This document shows, one piece after another, positions 47,663-56,356 of a stretch of DNA of 64,000 bases. Below the pieces are notes generated by a model. That model was not told where the DNA came from. It made no database searches and was given only the letters and a program-made list of their open reading frames with translations. The DNA is from Pseudomonadota bacterium. GTDB taxonomy: Bacteria > Desulfobacterota > Desulfobulbia > Desulfobulbales > Desulfocapsaceae. Position numbers and translations under genes: made by a program. The DNA is taken from positions 62,001 to 126,000 of the forward strand of contig JAHIUA010000005.1 in the NCBI GenBank assembly GCA_018817385.1, read 5' to 3'. Every line of letters starts with the position of its first letter. Position 1 is the stretch's first letter.

Positions 47663-49651
47663 ATGAGCAACAGCAGAGGTGGATGCGAATCCTGTAACGA
47701 AATCACCGGTGCTTCGGCCAAAGACCTGCTCAACCAGGATTTGGCCAAACAGGTAAGGACCGCCTACGATCGTATCGAGGATCGTGGTGTTTCAGCCTGT
47801 CTTTTCGGTTCAGGGGGAACCTGCTGCCGTAACTGTAACATGGGCCCTTGTCAGATCATCGATGGAGTTGAATCCATGGTCGGTATTTGTGGTGCCACGG
47901 CTGCCACTGTTGTCGCCAGAAATTTTGCCCGTACTGTTGCCGCTGGAACGGCAGCACATACTGATCATGCCCGTGAGATGGTCATGGGCTTTATTGAGAC
48001 TGCCAAGGGCAATACCCCGCATGGGATCAAGGATGTGGCCAAGCTGCACGCCATGGCAGAGATATTCGGGGTGGAGATCGAAGGCAGGGATAAAAACGAG
48101 ATAGCTCTGGAGCTCGGTGAAAAGGCCCTGGCGGAATTTGGTCAGCAGAAGGGGACACTGGCCATGCTCAAGCGTGCTCCTGCCAAACAGCAGAAGATCT
48201 GGAAGGAAAAAGGTGTCGAGCCCAGAGGAATTGATCGTGAGGTTGTGGAGACCATGCACCGTACCCATATGGGTGTGGATCAGGACTATAAAAATCTCAT
48301 GAAGCAGGCATCCCGCTGCTCCCTGGCCGACGGTTGGGGCGCTTCCATGCTCTCCACGGAACTCACCGACATCATGTTTGGTACTCCCGTTCCTCGGCGT
48401 GCCATTGTTGATCTGGGTGTGCTTTCAGCCGATAAGGTGAATGTGACCGTTCATGGGCATGAGCCACTGCTCGCCGAAGCCCTCTGTCTGGCTGCCGAAG
48501 ATGAAGAGATGCTCGCTCTGGCCAAGAAAGTTGGAGCCAAGGGCATCAATCTGGCAGGTGTCTGCTGTACTGGCAATGAGATCCTCATGCGCCGTGGCAT
48601 TCCGGTTGCCGGATCCTTTATTCAGCAGGAAATGGTTCTGGCCACAGGCGCTGTAGAGGCCATGGTGGTCGATGTTCAGTGTGTCATGCAGTCAGTAGCT
48701 CAGGTGGTGAAGGAGAAACATACCGATATTATCACCACCAACTATCGGGCCAAGATGCCGGATGCCATCCATATGCAGTTTGAGGAAGAAGATCCATTGG
48801 GCTCTGCCAAGCGAATTCTTACCCATGCCATCAACAATTTCAAAAAACGTGGCGAGTACTATATCCCTAAAAACAATAAAGTTGATGTCGTTGTCGGATT
48901 CAGTCATGAGAGCATCAATTATATGCTTGGCGGTCGTTTCCGTCAGAGTTATCGCCCGCTGAATGACAATATTATCAATGGTCGGATTAAAGGTCTTGGC
49001 GCTCTGGTTGGTTGCGAGCATTATAAGTACTCCGATGATGTTCACTTCAAAATCGCCGTCGAACTCTTGAAAAACAACGTTCTTGTCCTCGCCACTGGTT
49101 GTGCAGCCCAGGCCCTGGGGAGAAGAGGATTGATGCGGCCCGAGGCCGCCTCTGAGTATTGTGGTGCCGGGCTCGCAGAGGTCTGTGAGACCGTTGGTAT
49201 GCCTCCGGTTCTCCATGTGGGTTCCTGTGTTGATAACAGTCGCCTGCTCATTGCCCTCACTGAAATGGTCAAAGCGGGTGGGCTTGGTGATGATATTTCC
49301 CAACTTCCGGCCTGTGGTACCGCCCCTCTGTGGATGAGTGAAAAAGCGGTGGCCATCGGTCAATATTTTGTCACCTCCGGAGCGCATGTCATCTTCCAGA
49401 ATCTTCCGATAAGCGGTTCCAAGCAGATGAGCGATTTTCTTCTTGCTGGTATAAAAGAAGAATACGGAGCCTGCTGGGATTGTGAGGAAGATCCAATTAA
49501 ACTTGCCCGGAAGATGATTAAGGCCATTGATGGAAAGCGGGCAGCCCTTGGGATCAACAAGAAACAGGATCGCGTTCTCTTCGATATGGAGATGCGTCGT
49601 GATCTTAGTTCCGGGCAAGGGATTCCCGGGGTGGGATGCGGACAGAAGTAA
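47663..49651 (+). CDS. cooS: anaerobic Ni-Fe carbon monoxide dehydrogenase, catalytic subunit
   Basis: A 662-residue CooS/AcsA that interconverts CO and CO2. N-terminal cysteines form the B and D clusters (GGTCCRNCNMGPCQI near residue 50). C-cluster ligands are visible around HGHEPLLAEA (His near residue 260), GVCCTGNE near residue 303, DVQCVMQ near 342, ATGCAAQ near 483 and HVGSCVDNSR near 522. C-terminal WMSEKAVAIG matches CooS. The ATG is chosen from GGAGG 6 nt upstream. In this operon it makes CO for acetyl-CoA synthase (or consumes it in acetate oxidation). Confidence 0.95.
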   Translation: MSNSRGGCESCNEITGASAKDLLNQDLAKQVRTAYDRIEDRGVSACLFGSGGTCCRNCNMGPCQIIDGVESMVGICGATAATVVARNFARTVAAGTAAHTDHAREMVMGFIETAKGNTPHGIKDVAKLHAMAEIFGVEIEGRDKNEIALELGEKALAEFGQQKGTLAMLKRAPAKQQKIWKEKGVEPRGIDREVVETMHRTHMGVDQDYKNLMKQASRCSLADGWGASMLSTELTDIMFGTPVPRRAIVDLGVLSADKVNVTVHGHEPLLAEALCLAAEDEEMLALAKKVGAKGINLAGVCCTGNEILMRRGIPVAGSFIQQEMVLATGAVEAMVVDVQCVMQSVAQVVKEKHTDIITTNYRAKMPDAIHMQFEEEDPLGSAKRILTHAINNFKKRGEYYIPKNNKVDVVVGFSHESINYMLGGRFRQSYRPLNDNIINGRIKGLGALVGCEHYKYSDDVHFKIAVELLKNNVLVLATGCAAQALGRRGLMRPEAASEYCGAGLAEVCETVGMPPVLHVGSCVDNSRLLIALTEMVKAGGLGDDISQLPACGTAPLWMSEKAVAIGQYFVTSGAHVIFQNLPISGSKQMSDFLLAGIKEEYGACWDCEEDPIKLARKMIKAIDGKRAALGINKKQDRVLFDMEMRRDLSSGQGIPGVGCGQK

Positions 49652-49707
49652 TCAAACGAGAAGAGTATTCTTGAATAAGTTTGTTCTTGGCAGGAGGGGT
49701 CCAACCG

Positions 49708-52386
49708 ATGAAGTCGGGCAGTAATCTAGAAACACTATTGAAACAGGGGACATTCGCCGTAACAGGTGAACTCGGCCCCCCTAAAAACGGTAATCCGGAG
49801 ATAGTTCGCGAAAAGGCGAGGCTGTTGAAAGGAAATGTGGATGCAGTTAATATCACTGACTGTCAGACAGCCATTGTGCGCATGTCTTCCATTGCCGCTG
49901 GCTTGATTGCCAAAGAGGAAGGGGTTGAACCCGTTATTCAGATGACCTGCCGTGATCGGAATCGGATCGGTATGCAGTCGGATATTCTGGGCGCCTCAGC
50001 ACTTGGGTTGAAAAACCTGCTCTGTCTTACTGGGGATCACCAGAAGTTTGGTAATCATCCCGGATCAAAAGGGGTCTTTGATATGGACTCCATTCAGCTT
50101 CTCGGCATGATGAAGGGGATGCGTGATGACAAACGTTTCCAGTGCGGAGAAGAGATCAAGAGTAATGAGCCAAGGCTTTTCCTGGGAGCTGCGGCCAATC
50201 CCTTTGCTCATCCCTTTGAGTATCGAGCGGTACGCCTCGGGAAAAAAGTGACAGCTGGTGCTGATTTTGTCCAGACGCAGATTATCTACAATGTAGAGAA
50301 ATTTGCCAAGTTCATGGAAATGGTCAGGGATCTTGGTATTGATAAGAAGTGTTATATTCTAGCTGGTGTCACACCGCCTAAGTCATTGGGGATGGCACGC
50401 TACATGAAAAACTTTGTCCCTGGCATGGAGGTCCCCGATGATATTATTCGGCGAATGAAGGATGCCAAGGATAAACAGAAAGAAGGAATCCAGATCTGTG
50501 TTGATATTATCAAACAGGTAAAAGAGATCAAGGGCGTTTCCGGTATTCATTGCATGGCTATTGAGTGGGAAAGTGCAGTCCCTGAAATTCTCAAAAGAGC
50601 AGGGCTTCTTCCCAGGCCGGGGATCACTGAAGCTGATGAACCGGCTGTTGCTGAAGAGTCGCGACAGGCCATCATCGTGCAAGCGAGGGTTACAGATGAA
50701 CTGCTCGAAAAGGCCAAGAGTGAAGCCGAGCAGATTATTGCTGTGGCCCGTGCTGAGGCAGAACGACTCATGGAGATGGCCAAGAGCGATGCTCCACAAG
50801 CTTCGACTCCATCAGCTATTGATACGACCACCAGCAGAACAACTGACGTACCTCAGGGTGCGGATGATTCAGGAGAGCATGAAATGAATGAGAAAGAACG
50901 GATCATGGCCCTTGAAGCGGTACAGCAGGGTCTTGCCGCATTGAAGAAAGCGTATGGATTGAGTGACGATCAGTTCGAAGCCTTGTCAAGTTTTGCCGGG
51001 GCTCAGGTGATTTTAAAACGGGAAGCTGAGATGACAGCGCCTGCTCCTCCAACTCCAGCAGCTGCAGCAGTAACTCCTGCTGCCCCGCTTGCTCCTGCTC
51101 CTGTTGTTGATGATAGTGCTGAGAAGGCTGCAGCAGCAGCCAAGGTCAAAGCTGAAGCAGAGGCTAAGGCCGCAGCTGAGGCTAAGGCAAAGGCCGACGC
51201 TGATGCGGCGGCTGCCAAGGCAAAGAGTGATGCCGAGGCCAAGGCTGCCGCTGAGGCCAAAGCCAAGACTGAAGAAGAAGCCAGGGTGAAAGCCGACGCA
51301 GCTGCCAAGGCTGCTGAAGAAGCCAAGGTCAAAGCCGAGGCCGAGGCCAAAACCGCCACCGCTGCTCAGACCGTAGCACCTGCTCCTGGTTTTGCTGCTG
51401 TTGAACTTGCTAAAGAAAGTACCACTCTTGCTGAGCGTAGCAGCAAGGTAGATCCCAAAAATTATCAGGGCAGATACACGGGTAAAATTCGTGCGGTAAC
51501 ACTTGGGAATGGCGATACGGTCAGGACCGTAGGTGGATCTTCTTCCATGCCCTTCCAGCTCTTTGAGGGAGAGCACCCCCATAAGCCTCTTATTGCCATG
51601 GAGGTTACGGATGTAAAACCTGATGAATGGCCGCAGACATTGACCCAACATTTCAGTGATGTCCTGGATAATCCTGTTGCCTGGGCCCAGAAATGTGTAA
51701 AGATCTATGGGGCAGAGGCTGTTGCCATTTCCCTTGGTTCCACTGACCCTAACGGTATGAATCGTCCTGCAGCCATGGCCGCCAAAGTCGCCGCAGAGGT
51801 TATTGCAGCCGTTGATGTCCCAATTATTATCTGGGGGTGTGGTAACTCAGAAAAAGATACTGAGACCTTAAGAGAGATTACCTCCATGATTGGCGACAAA
51901 AAGATCTGTCTTGCTCCTCTGGAAGATTCCAACTATCGAACCATCGGTGCTACTGCCATGGCCTTCCAGCATCCCATCGTTGCCGCATCCCCCATCGATG
52001 TTAACTTGGCCAAACAGTTGAATATCCTTTTGGAAAATCTCGGTGTACCTTTAGACAGCGTGCTCATGGATCCTTCTATCGGCGCGCTTGGCTATGGCAT
52101 CGAGTATACCTACTCGGTCATGGAGCGTATCCGCATCGCAGCCCTGACCCAGCAAGATGACAAACTCCAGGTCCCCATTATTTGTAACCTTGGTTGCGAG
52201 GTATGGAAGGCTAAAGAGACCAAACTGCCCAGCGATGATATGATTGGAGACCAGGAAATCCGCGGCATCATGATGGAGGCCCTTACTGCCAGTTGTATGC
52301 TCATGGCGGGAGGCGAAATTATGATCATGCGTCATCCCAAGGCCATTGCCATGACTAAGTCATTGATTTCTGGTCTCATGGACTGA
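49708..52386 (+). CDS. fusion of methylene-THF reductase (MetF) and CODH/ACS delta subunit (AcsD)
   Basis: An 892-residue chain. Residues about 1-310 are a MetF TIM barrel (VTGELGPPKNGNPE; LCLTGDHQKFG near 106; AGVTPPKS near 218), reducing methylene- to methyl-THF. A short helix (330-360) and a linker follow. Residues about 470-555 are a near-pure Ala/Lys/Glu/Asp helix like TolA. Residues about 565-892 are AcsD/CdhD, the small corrinoid-protein subunit (ISLGSTDPNGMNRPA; WGCGNSEKDTETL). MetF and AcsD are normally separate. An in-frame ATG at 50884 with AGGAGA just upstream would yield a 500-residue AcsD alone. AGGAGG sits 10 nt before the ATG used here. Confidence 0.88.
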   Translation: MKSGSNLETLLKQGTFAVTGELGPPKNGNPEIVREKARLLKGNVDAVNITDCQTAIVRMSSIAAGLIAKEEGVEPVIQMTCRDRNRIGMQSDILGASALGLKNLLCLTGDHQKFGNHPGSKGVFDMDSIQLLGMMKGMRDDKRFQCGEEIKSNEPRLFLGAAANPFAHPFEYRAVRLGKKVTAGADFVQTQIIYNVEKFAKFMEMVRDLGIDKKCYILAGVTPPKSLGMARYMKNFVPGMEVPDDIIRRMKDAKDKQKEGIQICVDIIKQVKEIKGVSGIHCMAIEWESAVPEILKRAGLLPRPGITEADEPAVAEESRQAIIVQARVTDELLEKAKSEAEQIIAVARAEAERLMEMAKSDAPQASTPSAIDTTTSRTTDVPQGADDSGEHEMNEKERIMALEAVQQGLAALKKAYGLSDDQFEALSSFAGAQVILKREAEMTAPAPPTPAAAAVTPAAPLAPAPVVDDSAEKAAAAAKVKAEAEAKAAAEAKAKADADAAAAKAKSDAEAKAAAEAKAKTEEEARVKADAAAKAAEEAKVKAEAEAKTATAAQTVAPAPGFAAVELAKESTTLAERSSKVDPKNYQGRYTGKIRAVTLGNGDTVRTVGGSSSMPFQLFEGEHPHKPLIAMEVTDVKPDEWPQTLTQHFSDVLDNPVAWAQKCVKIYGAEAVAISLGSTDPNGMNRPAAMAAKVAAEVIAAVDVPIIIWGCGNSEKDTETLREITSMIGDKKICLAPLEDSNYRTIGATAMAFQHPIVAASPIDVNLAKQLNILLENLGVPLDSVLMDPSIGALGYGIEYTYSVMERIRIAALTQQDDKLQVPIICNLGCEVWKAKETKLPSDDMIGDQEIRGIMMEALTASCMLMAGGEIMIMRHPKAIAMTKSLISGLMD
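50871..50886 (+). promoter_or_regulatory. internal ribosome site and ATG inside the metF-acsD fusion
   Basis: AGGAGA lies 6-8 nt before an in-frame ATG (50884-50886) at residue 393, at the boundary after the MetF module. It could allow separate translation of an AcsD of 500 residues. It may also be a relic of once-separate genes. Confidence 0.5.
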
Positions 52387-52442
52387 TTACCTGAGCCGAA
52401 TGGAAACATACCAAACAAAGGTTTAATACAGGGAGTTGTGAT

Positions 52443-54647
52443 ATGTCGAAAATAATTTGTTCTGCTGCCATTCGAGGAGCGCAGAAAATTATAGATATGG
52501 CTGAAAGCAGTTACGAAGATGCCGTGAAAAAATATGGTCCAGAGAAGGAAGTATCTTTTCCTAATACCGCCTATTTTCTGCCCATTATCTACAGTATGCT
52601 GGGTGCCAAGGTTGAAAAACTGGGTGATATGGAAGATATTTTTCAGGAGTGCCGAAAGCTCATGCCCGCAGTGGTAACTGAAGATATCTGGTTGCCGTAC
52701 CTGGCACCAGCGCTTGATGCAGGTATGGCCACCTTCTTTGCCGAAGAGATGTATGAGTCCATCCGCTATCTCAACGAGCCTACTCTTTACACGGCTACAG
52801 AGGACCCAACTGCTGACAGCTACTGGCTTGGTGCTGCAGATGACGTTATCTTCCGTAAACGAGGTGTAGAGTTTGTAGACGGCACTGCGCCCGGGTTTGC
52901 CGCAATTTTAGGCACACCCGCTGATCCGGAAATGGCAGCCAAGATTGCCCTGGAATTGCAGGAGAAAAATCTCTACATCTTTATGCACGATAAGACCAAC
53001 GGACTGAGCATGCCCGAGCAGCTGGTAAAACAGAATGTCCAGGTGGGTTGGAATACCCGTCTGGTACCTTTTGGTCGTGAATACACCACCGCAGTCTTTG
53101 CCATCGGCTTTGCCTGTCGTGTCGCTCTCGCCTTTGGTGGAATCAAACCCGGTGACTACAAAGGCAATTTACTCTACAACAAAAATCGTACCTTTGCCTT
53201 TGTCATGGCCTTTGGTGAGGTTAGTGACGAGTGGTATGCCAATGCTGCAGGTGCTATCAACTGGGGTTTCCCCACCATCTCTGACTATGATATCCCGGAG
53301 ATCTTGCCCACCGGTATCTGTACCTATGAGCATGTCGTTGCCAATGTTCCCCATGAGGAGATTGTGCAGAAGGCCATTGAGGTCCGCGGTCTCAAGGTTA
53401 ATGTAACCAAGATCGATATCCCCATGTCCTTTGGTCCTGCCTTTGAGGGTGAACGTGTCCGTAAAGACGATCTCTTTATGGAGTGTGGCGGCGGCCGTAC
53501 CCCTGGTGTTGAGGTCCTTATCTCCAAGGAGATGGATGAGATTGAAGATGGCCTGGTCACCCTTGAAGGACCCGATATCTCTGATATCGAACAAGGCCAG
53601 AATCTGCCCCTGGGGATCCTGGTCGAGGTAGCCGGACGGGAAATGCAATCTGATTTCGAGCCTATCCTTGAGCGACAGTTCCATCATCTGATCAACTATA
53701 TTCAAGGCATCATGCATATGGGCCAGCGGAATATCATGTGGGTGAGGATTGGCAAGGCCGCTGTGGAAAAAGGATTCTCTTTCAAGCACATCGGTGTTGT
53801 TCTTCACGGAAAGCTTCATCAGGAGTTTGGGGCTATCGTCGATAAGATCCAGGTGAAGATTTTTACCTTGGAAGAGAAGGTCAAAGAGGTCCAAGATCTT
53901 GCGGCCTCTGTATACACTGAACGAGATCTCCGTCTCGGTGCCATGACCGATGAGACTGAAGATGTCTTTTATTCCTGCACCCTCTGTCAGTCATTTGCTC
54001 CAAGTCATGTCTGTGTTATCACCCCGGAGCGTATCGGCATGTGTGGTGCCTATAACTGGCTTGACGGGAAGGCCTCGTATCAGATCAATCCAACCGGTCC
54101 CAACCAGCCTATCCAGAAGGGTGAATGTACTGACCCTGATAATGGATACTTCGTCGGTATTAATGATTTTGTTAACCAGGCCTCTCGAGGTGCGGTTCCC
54201 GAGGTCAGTTGTTATTCGCTGATGAACAATCCCATGACGGCCTGTGGTTGTTTTGAGGCCATTGCCGCCATGCTGCCCCAATGTAACGGCATTATGGTGG
54301 TGAACCGGGATTATCTGGGGATGACACCTTCCGGTATGAAATTTACCTCACTGGCCGGTATGGCTGGTGGTGGTATGCAGACACCTGGATTTATGGGGGT
54401 CAGCAAGCACTTTATGACATCGAAAAAACTCTTTAAGGCAGAAGGTGGTATTAAACGTGTTGTCTGGTTGCCAAAGATGCTTAAGGACGAAATCGCTGAA
54501 AAACTGAAAATTGTTTGTGCAGATGCCGGGATGCCTGAATTGTTTGATATGATTGCCACAGAAGAGCAGGGAACTACTGAAGAAGAGATCCTCGCATTCC
54601 TCAAGGAAAAGGGGCATCCTGCGCTTGAAATGGAGATGGCTGTTTAG
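52443..54647 (+). CDS. acsB: CODH/ACS complex acetyl-CoA synthase (alpha/beta subunit, AcsB)
   Basis: A 734-residue acetyl-CoA synthase, close to Moorella AcsB (729). The A-cluster ligands are in the run CTLCQSFAPSHVC near residue 513 and GMCGAYNW 8 residues later; FPNTAYFLPIIYSM near residue 37 and the C-terminal MGVSKHFMTSKKLF are family-typical. It condenses a corrinoid methyl, CO and CoA at its Ni-Ni-[4Fe-4S] site, or runs in reverse to split acetyl-CoA. It follows metF-acsD after 56 nt with GGGAG before the ATG. Product direction is not fixed by sequence. Confidence 0.96.
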   Translation: MSKIICSAAIRGAQKIIDMAESSYEDAVKKYGPEKEVSFPNTAYFLPIIYSMLGAKVEKLGDMEDIFQECRKLMPAVVTEDIWLPYLAPALDAGMATFFAEEMYESIRYLNEPTLYTATEDPTADSYWLGAADDVIFRKRGVEFVDGTAPGFAAILGTPADPEMAAKIALELQEKNLYIFMHDKTNGLSMPEQLVKQNVQVGWNTRLVPFGREYTTAVFAIGFACRVALAFGGIKPGDYKGNLLYNKNRTFAFVMAFGEVSDEWYANAAGAINWGFPTISDYDIPEILPTGICTYEHVVANVPHEEIVQKAIEVRGLKVNVTKIDIPMSFGPAFEGERVRKDDLFMECGGGRTPGVEVLISKEMDEIEDGLVTLEGPDISDIEQGQNLPLGILVEVAGREMQSDFEPILERQFHHLINYIQGIMHMGQRNIMWVRIGKAAVEKGFSFKHIGVVLHGKLHQEFGAIVDKIQVKIFTLEEKVKEVQDLAASVYTERDLRLGAMTDETEDVFYSCTLCQSFAPSHVCVITPERIGMCGAYNWLDGKASYQINPTGPNQPIQKGECTDPDNGYFVGINDFVNQASRGAVPEVSCYSLMNNPMTACGCFEAIAAMLPQCNGIMVVNRDYLGMTPSGMKFTSLAGMAGGGMQTPGFMGVSKHFMTSKKLFKAEGGIKRVVWLPKMLKDEIAEKLKIVCADAGMPELFDMIATEEQGTTEEEILAFLKEKGHPALEMEMAV

Positions 54648-54700
54648 TAATTTTTTGAAATTTTCCTGTGGGTTTCAGACACATGATTTTTCTTAAAGCT

Positions 54701-54721
54701 GCTTACACCCCTCAAGGGGGT
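54701..54721 (+). repeat. CCCTCAAGGG hairpin upstream of acsC
   Basis: ACCCCTCAAGGGGGT (54706-54721) forms a 5-6 bp stem with a short loop. A near copy (GCTTnnAnCCCTCAAGGG) occurs upstream of mvhD at 63700-63718. It lies in the 174-nt acsB-acsC spacer, about 100 nt before the acsC ATG. Confidence 0.45.
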
Positions 54722-54821
54722 ACGGTACTAAGTCCCGACTTGTCTATATTTTATCGGGGTTAGAGCCTGTTACATGAATTAACATACTTATCCAATTGTA
54801 TAGAGAACTGGAGGAATAACC

Positions 54822-56174
54822 ATGGCTTTAACCGGTATTCAGATCCTTAAGATGCTGCCCAAGAAAAACTGCGGTGAGTGTAGCATCCCAACCTGCCTGG
54901 CCTTTGCTATGAAAGTAGCAACTGGTCAGGTGGAAATTGATGCATGTCCTTACGTTTCTGATGAGGCCAAGGCCACCATTGGTGAAGCCTCCGCGCCTCC
55001 CATCCGCACCATCAAGTTTGGTGGTGCCCAAGGTTTTGCCGCTGGCGGTGAAACCTGTATGTATCGTCATGAGAAGCGATTTGAGAACCAGACTGGCATT
55101 GCAGTGCTTGTCAGCACTGCAATGAGCGATGCTGATGTCGCTGGTCGGATAGAGCGCTTCAATAAGCTCGAGTATGAGCGCGTTGGTGTTCTTATGCGTG
55201 CCGATCTCATTGCCGTGAAAGATGCCAAAAATGATGAGGCCTCTTTTACTGCTCTGGTCCAGAAAGTACTGGATGGATCAGCTCGGGCCGCCCTTATTCT
55301 CATGAGTGATTCAGCGGCAAACCTTGCTGCTGCATGCAAGGTCTGTGGAGACAGAATACCTCTTCTCTATGGCGCCACGCTTGACAATGCCGATGAGATG
55401 GCAAAACTTGGTCTTGAGGCCAAGGCCCCTGTCGGGGTGAAGGGGTCTAATCTTGATAACTGTGTAGAAATTTCGGAAAAGCTGCTTGCCGCAGGTCTCA
55501 AAGATGTGGTTATCGACACCGGAGCCCGTACTCTCCGGGCAGCCTTTGAGGATAATGTCGTGGCCAGACGTTCTGCGGTCACAGCCAAATTCAAGCCCCT
55601 GGGCTTCCCCACCATTACCTTCCCCTGTGAGATCACGGATGATCCCATGATGGAGGCCATGGTGGCATCTGTGCTCATCGCTAAATATGCCGGGATTATA
55701 GTTCTTTCTGATATTCAGGGCGATCTTATCTTCCCGCTTTTCCTTGAACGAATGAATATCTTCACCGATCCTCAGAGACCGATGGTCGTTAGCGAGGATA
55801 TCTATCCTTTGACTGGGCCTGGCGAGAATTCACCGGTGGTCATTACCTGTAACTTCTCTCTTACCTACTTCATTGTATCCGGTGAAATTGAGAGTTCCAA
55901 GGTACCCACCTGGTTGCTCATCAAAGATACCGAAGGTCTTTCTGTACTCACAGCTTGGGCTGCCGGAAAATTTGGTGCTGATCTCATCGCCCAGTTTGTG
56001 AAGAAAAACGGAATTGAAGACAAGGTCAAACATCGTGATCTGATCATTCCTGGCTACCTGGCATCACTCAAGGGTGAGTTGGAAGAGGAACTTCCCGATT
56101 GGAAGATCATCATCGGGCCTCGTGAGGCCGGACATCTTCCCGTGTTCCTTAAAGAATGGAAACCGTCTAACTAG
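54822..56174 (+). CDS. acsC: corrinoid iron-sulfur protein large subunit (AcsC/CdhE gamma)
   Basis: A 450-residue large subunit of the corrinoid Fe-S protein that carries the methyl group to acetyl-CoA synthase. The N-terminal [4Fe-4S] domain has KNCGECSIPTC near residue 15 and a fourth Cys in DACPY near residue 41. The middle is a TIM barrel, and the C-terminus (with TWLLIKDTEGLSVLTAWAAG near residue 364) is the cobamide-binding domain. GGAGG lies before the ATG. Its partner AcsD is fused to MetF two genes upstream. The methyltransferase AcsE is not seen. Confidence 0.94.
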   Translation: MALTGIQILKMLPKKNCGECSIPTCLAFAMKVATGQVEIDACPYVSDEAKATIGEASAPPIRTIKFGGAQGFAAGGETCMYRHEKRFENQTGIAVLVSTAMSDADVAGRIERFNKLEYERVGVLMRADLIAVKDAKNDEASFTALVQKVLDGSARAALILMSDSAANLAAACKVCGDRIPLLYGATLDNADEMAKLGLEAKAPVGVKGSNLDNCVEISEKLLAAGLKDVVIDTGARTLRAAFEDNVVARRSAVTAKFKPLGFPTITFPCEITDDPMMEAMVASVLIAKYAGIIVLSDIQGDLIFPLFLERMNIFTDPQRPMVVSEDIYPLTGPGENSPVVITCNFSLTYFIVSGEIESSKVPTWLLIKDTEGLSVLTAWAAGKFGADLIAQFVKKNGIEDKVKHRDLIIPGYLASLKGELEEELPDWKIIIGPREAGHLPVFLKEWKPSN

Positions 56175-56189
56175 GGCATGTTCATAAGC

Positions 56190-56310
56190 GGCTGTTTTTT
56201 TAATTTTGGAGTCTTTACCCGCCTTGTTGCCTGTATAATTGAATCCCGAGACCAGGAACCTGATGTCCGCGGTTCAATTCGTCGAGGACGACGATTGAGA
56301 AAAAACAGCC
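56190..56310 (+). repeat. inverted repeat spanning the acsC-fdhA spacer
   Basis: GGCTGTTTTTT (56190-56200) is perfectly complementary to AAAAAACAGCC (56300-56310) about 99 nt apart. Inside are a small CGTCG-AGGA-CGACG hairpin and GAACC...GGTTC. The nested symmetry in this 182-nt spacer suggests an RNA structure or a control site between acsC and the selenoprotein operon. No T-run or known riboswitch match. Confidence 0.45.
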
Positions 56311-56356
56311 TTATTTCTGGACAGACACTAACGAGTAACAACAGCCTTGTGAGTCA

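Noticed and set aside
48692-49618. Reverse-strand 308-codon frame over cooS
   Set aside because: Same reason: antisense to conserved cooS motifs, no domain.
51120-51370. Ala/Lys/Glu linker as a frameshift artefact
   Set aside because: The downstream AcsD domain is in the same frame, and the repeats keep a consistent helical codon pattern, so it is real coding sequence.
51003-51651. Long reverse-strand frames opposite the Ala/Lys/Glu linker
   Set aside because: They mirror the low-complexity forward coding sequence (poly-Ala/Ser in one phase, Gly/Leu-rich in another) and have no ribosome site or domain.
56264-56310. tRNA-like GGTTCAATTC in the spacer before fdhA, possibly selC
   Set aside because: No acceptor stem, anticodon arm or CCA end can be fitted around it.
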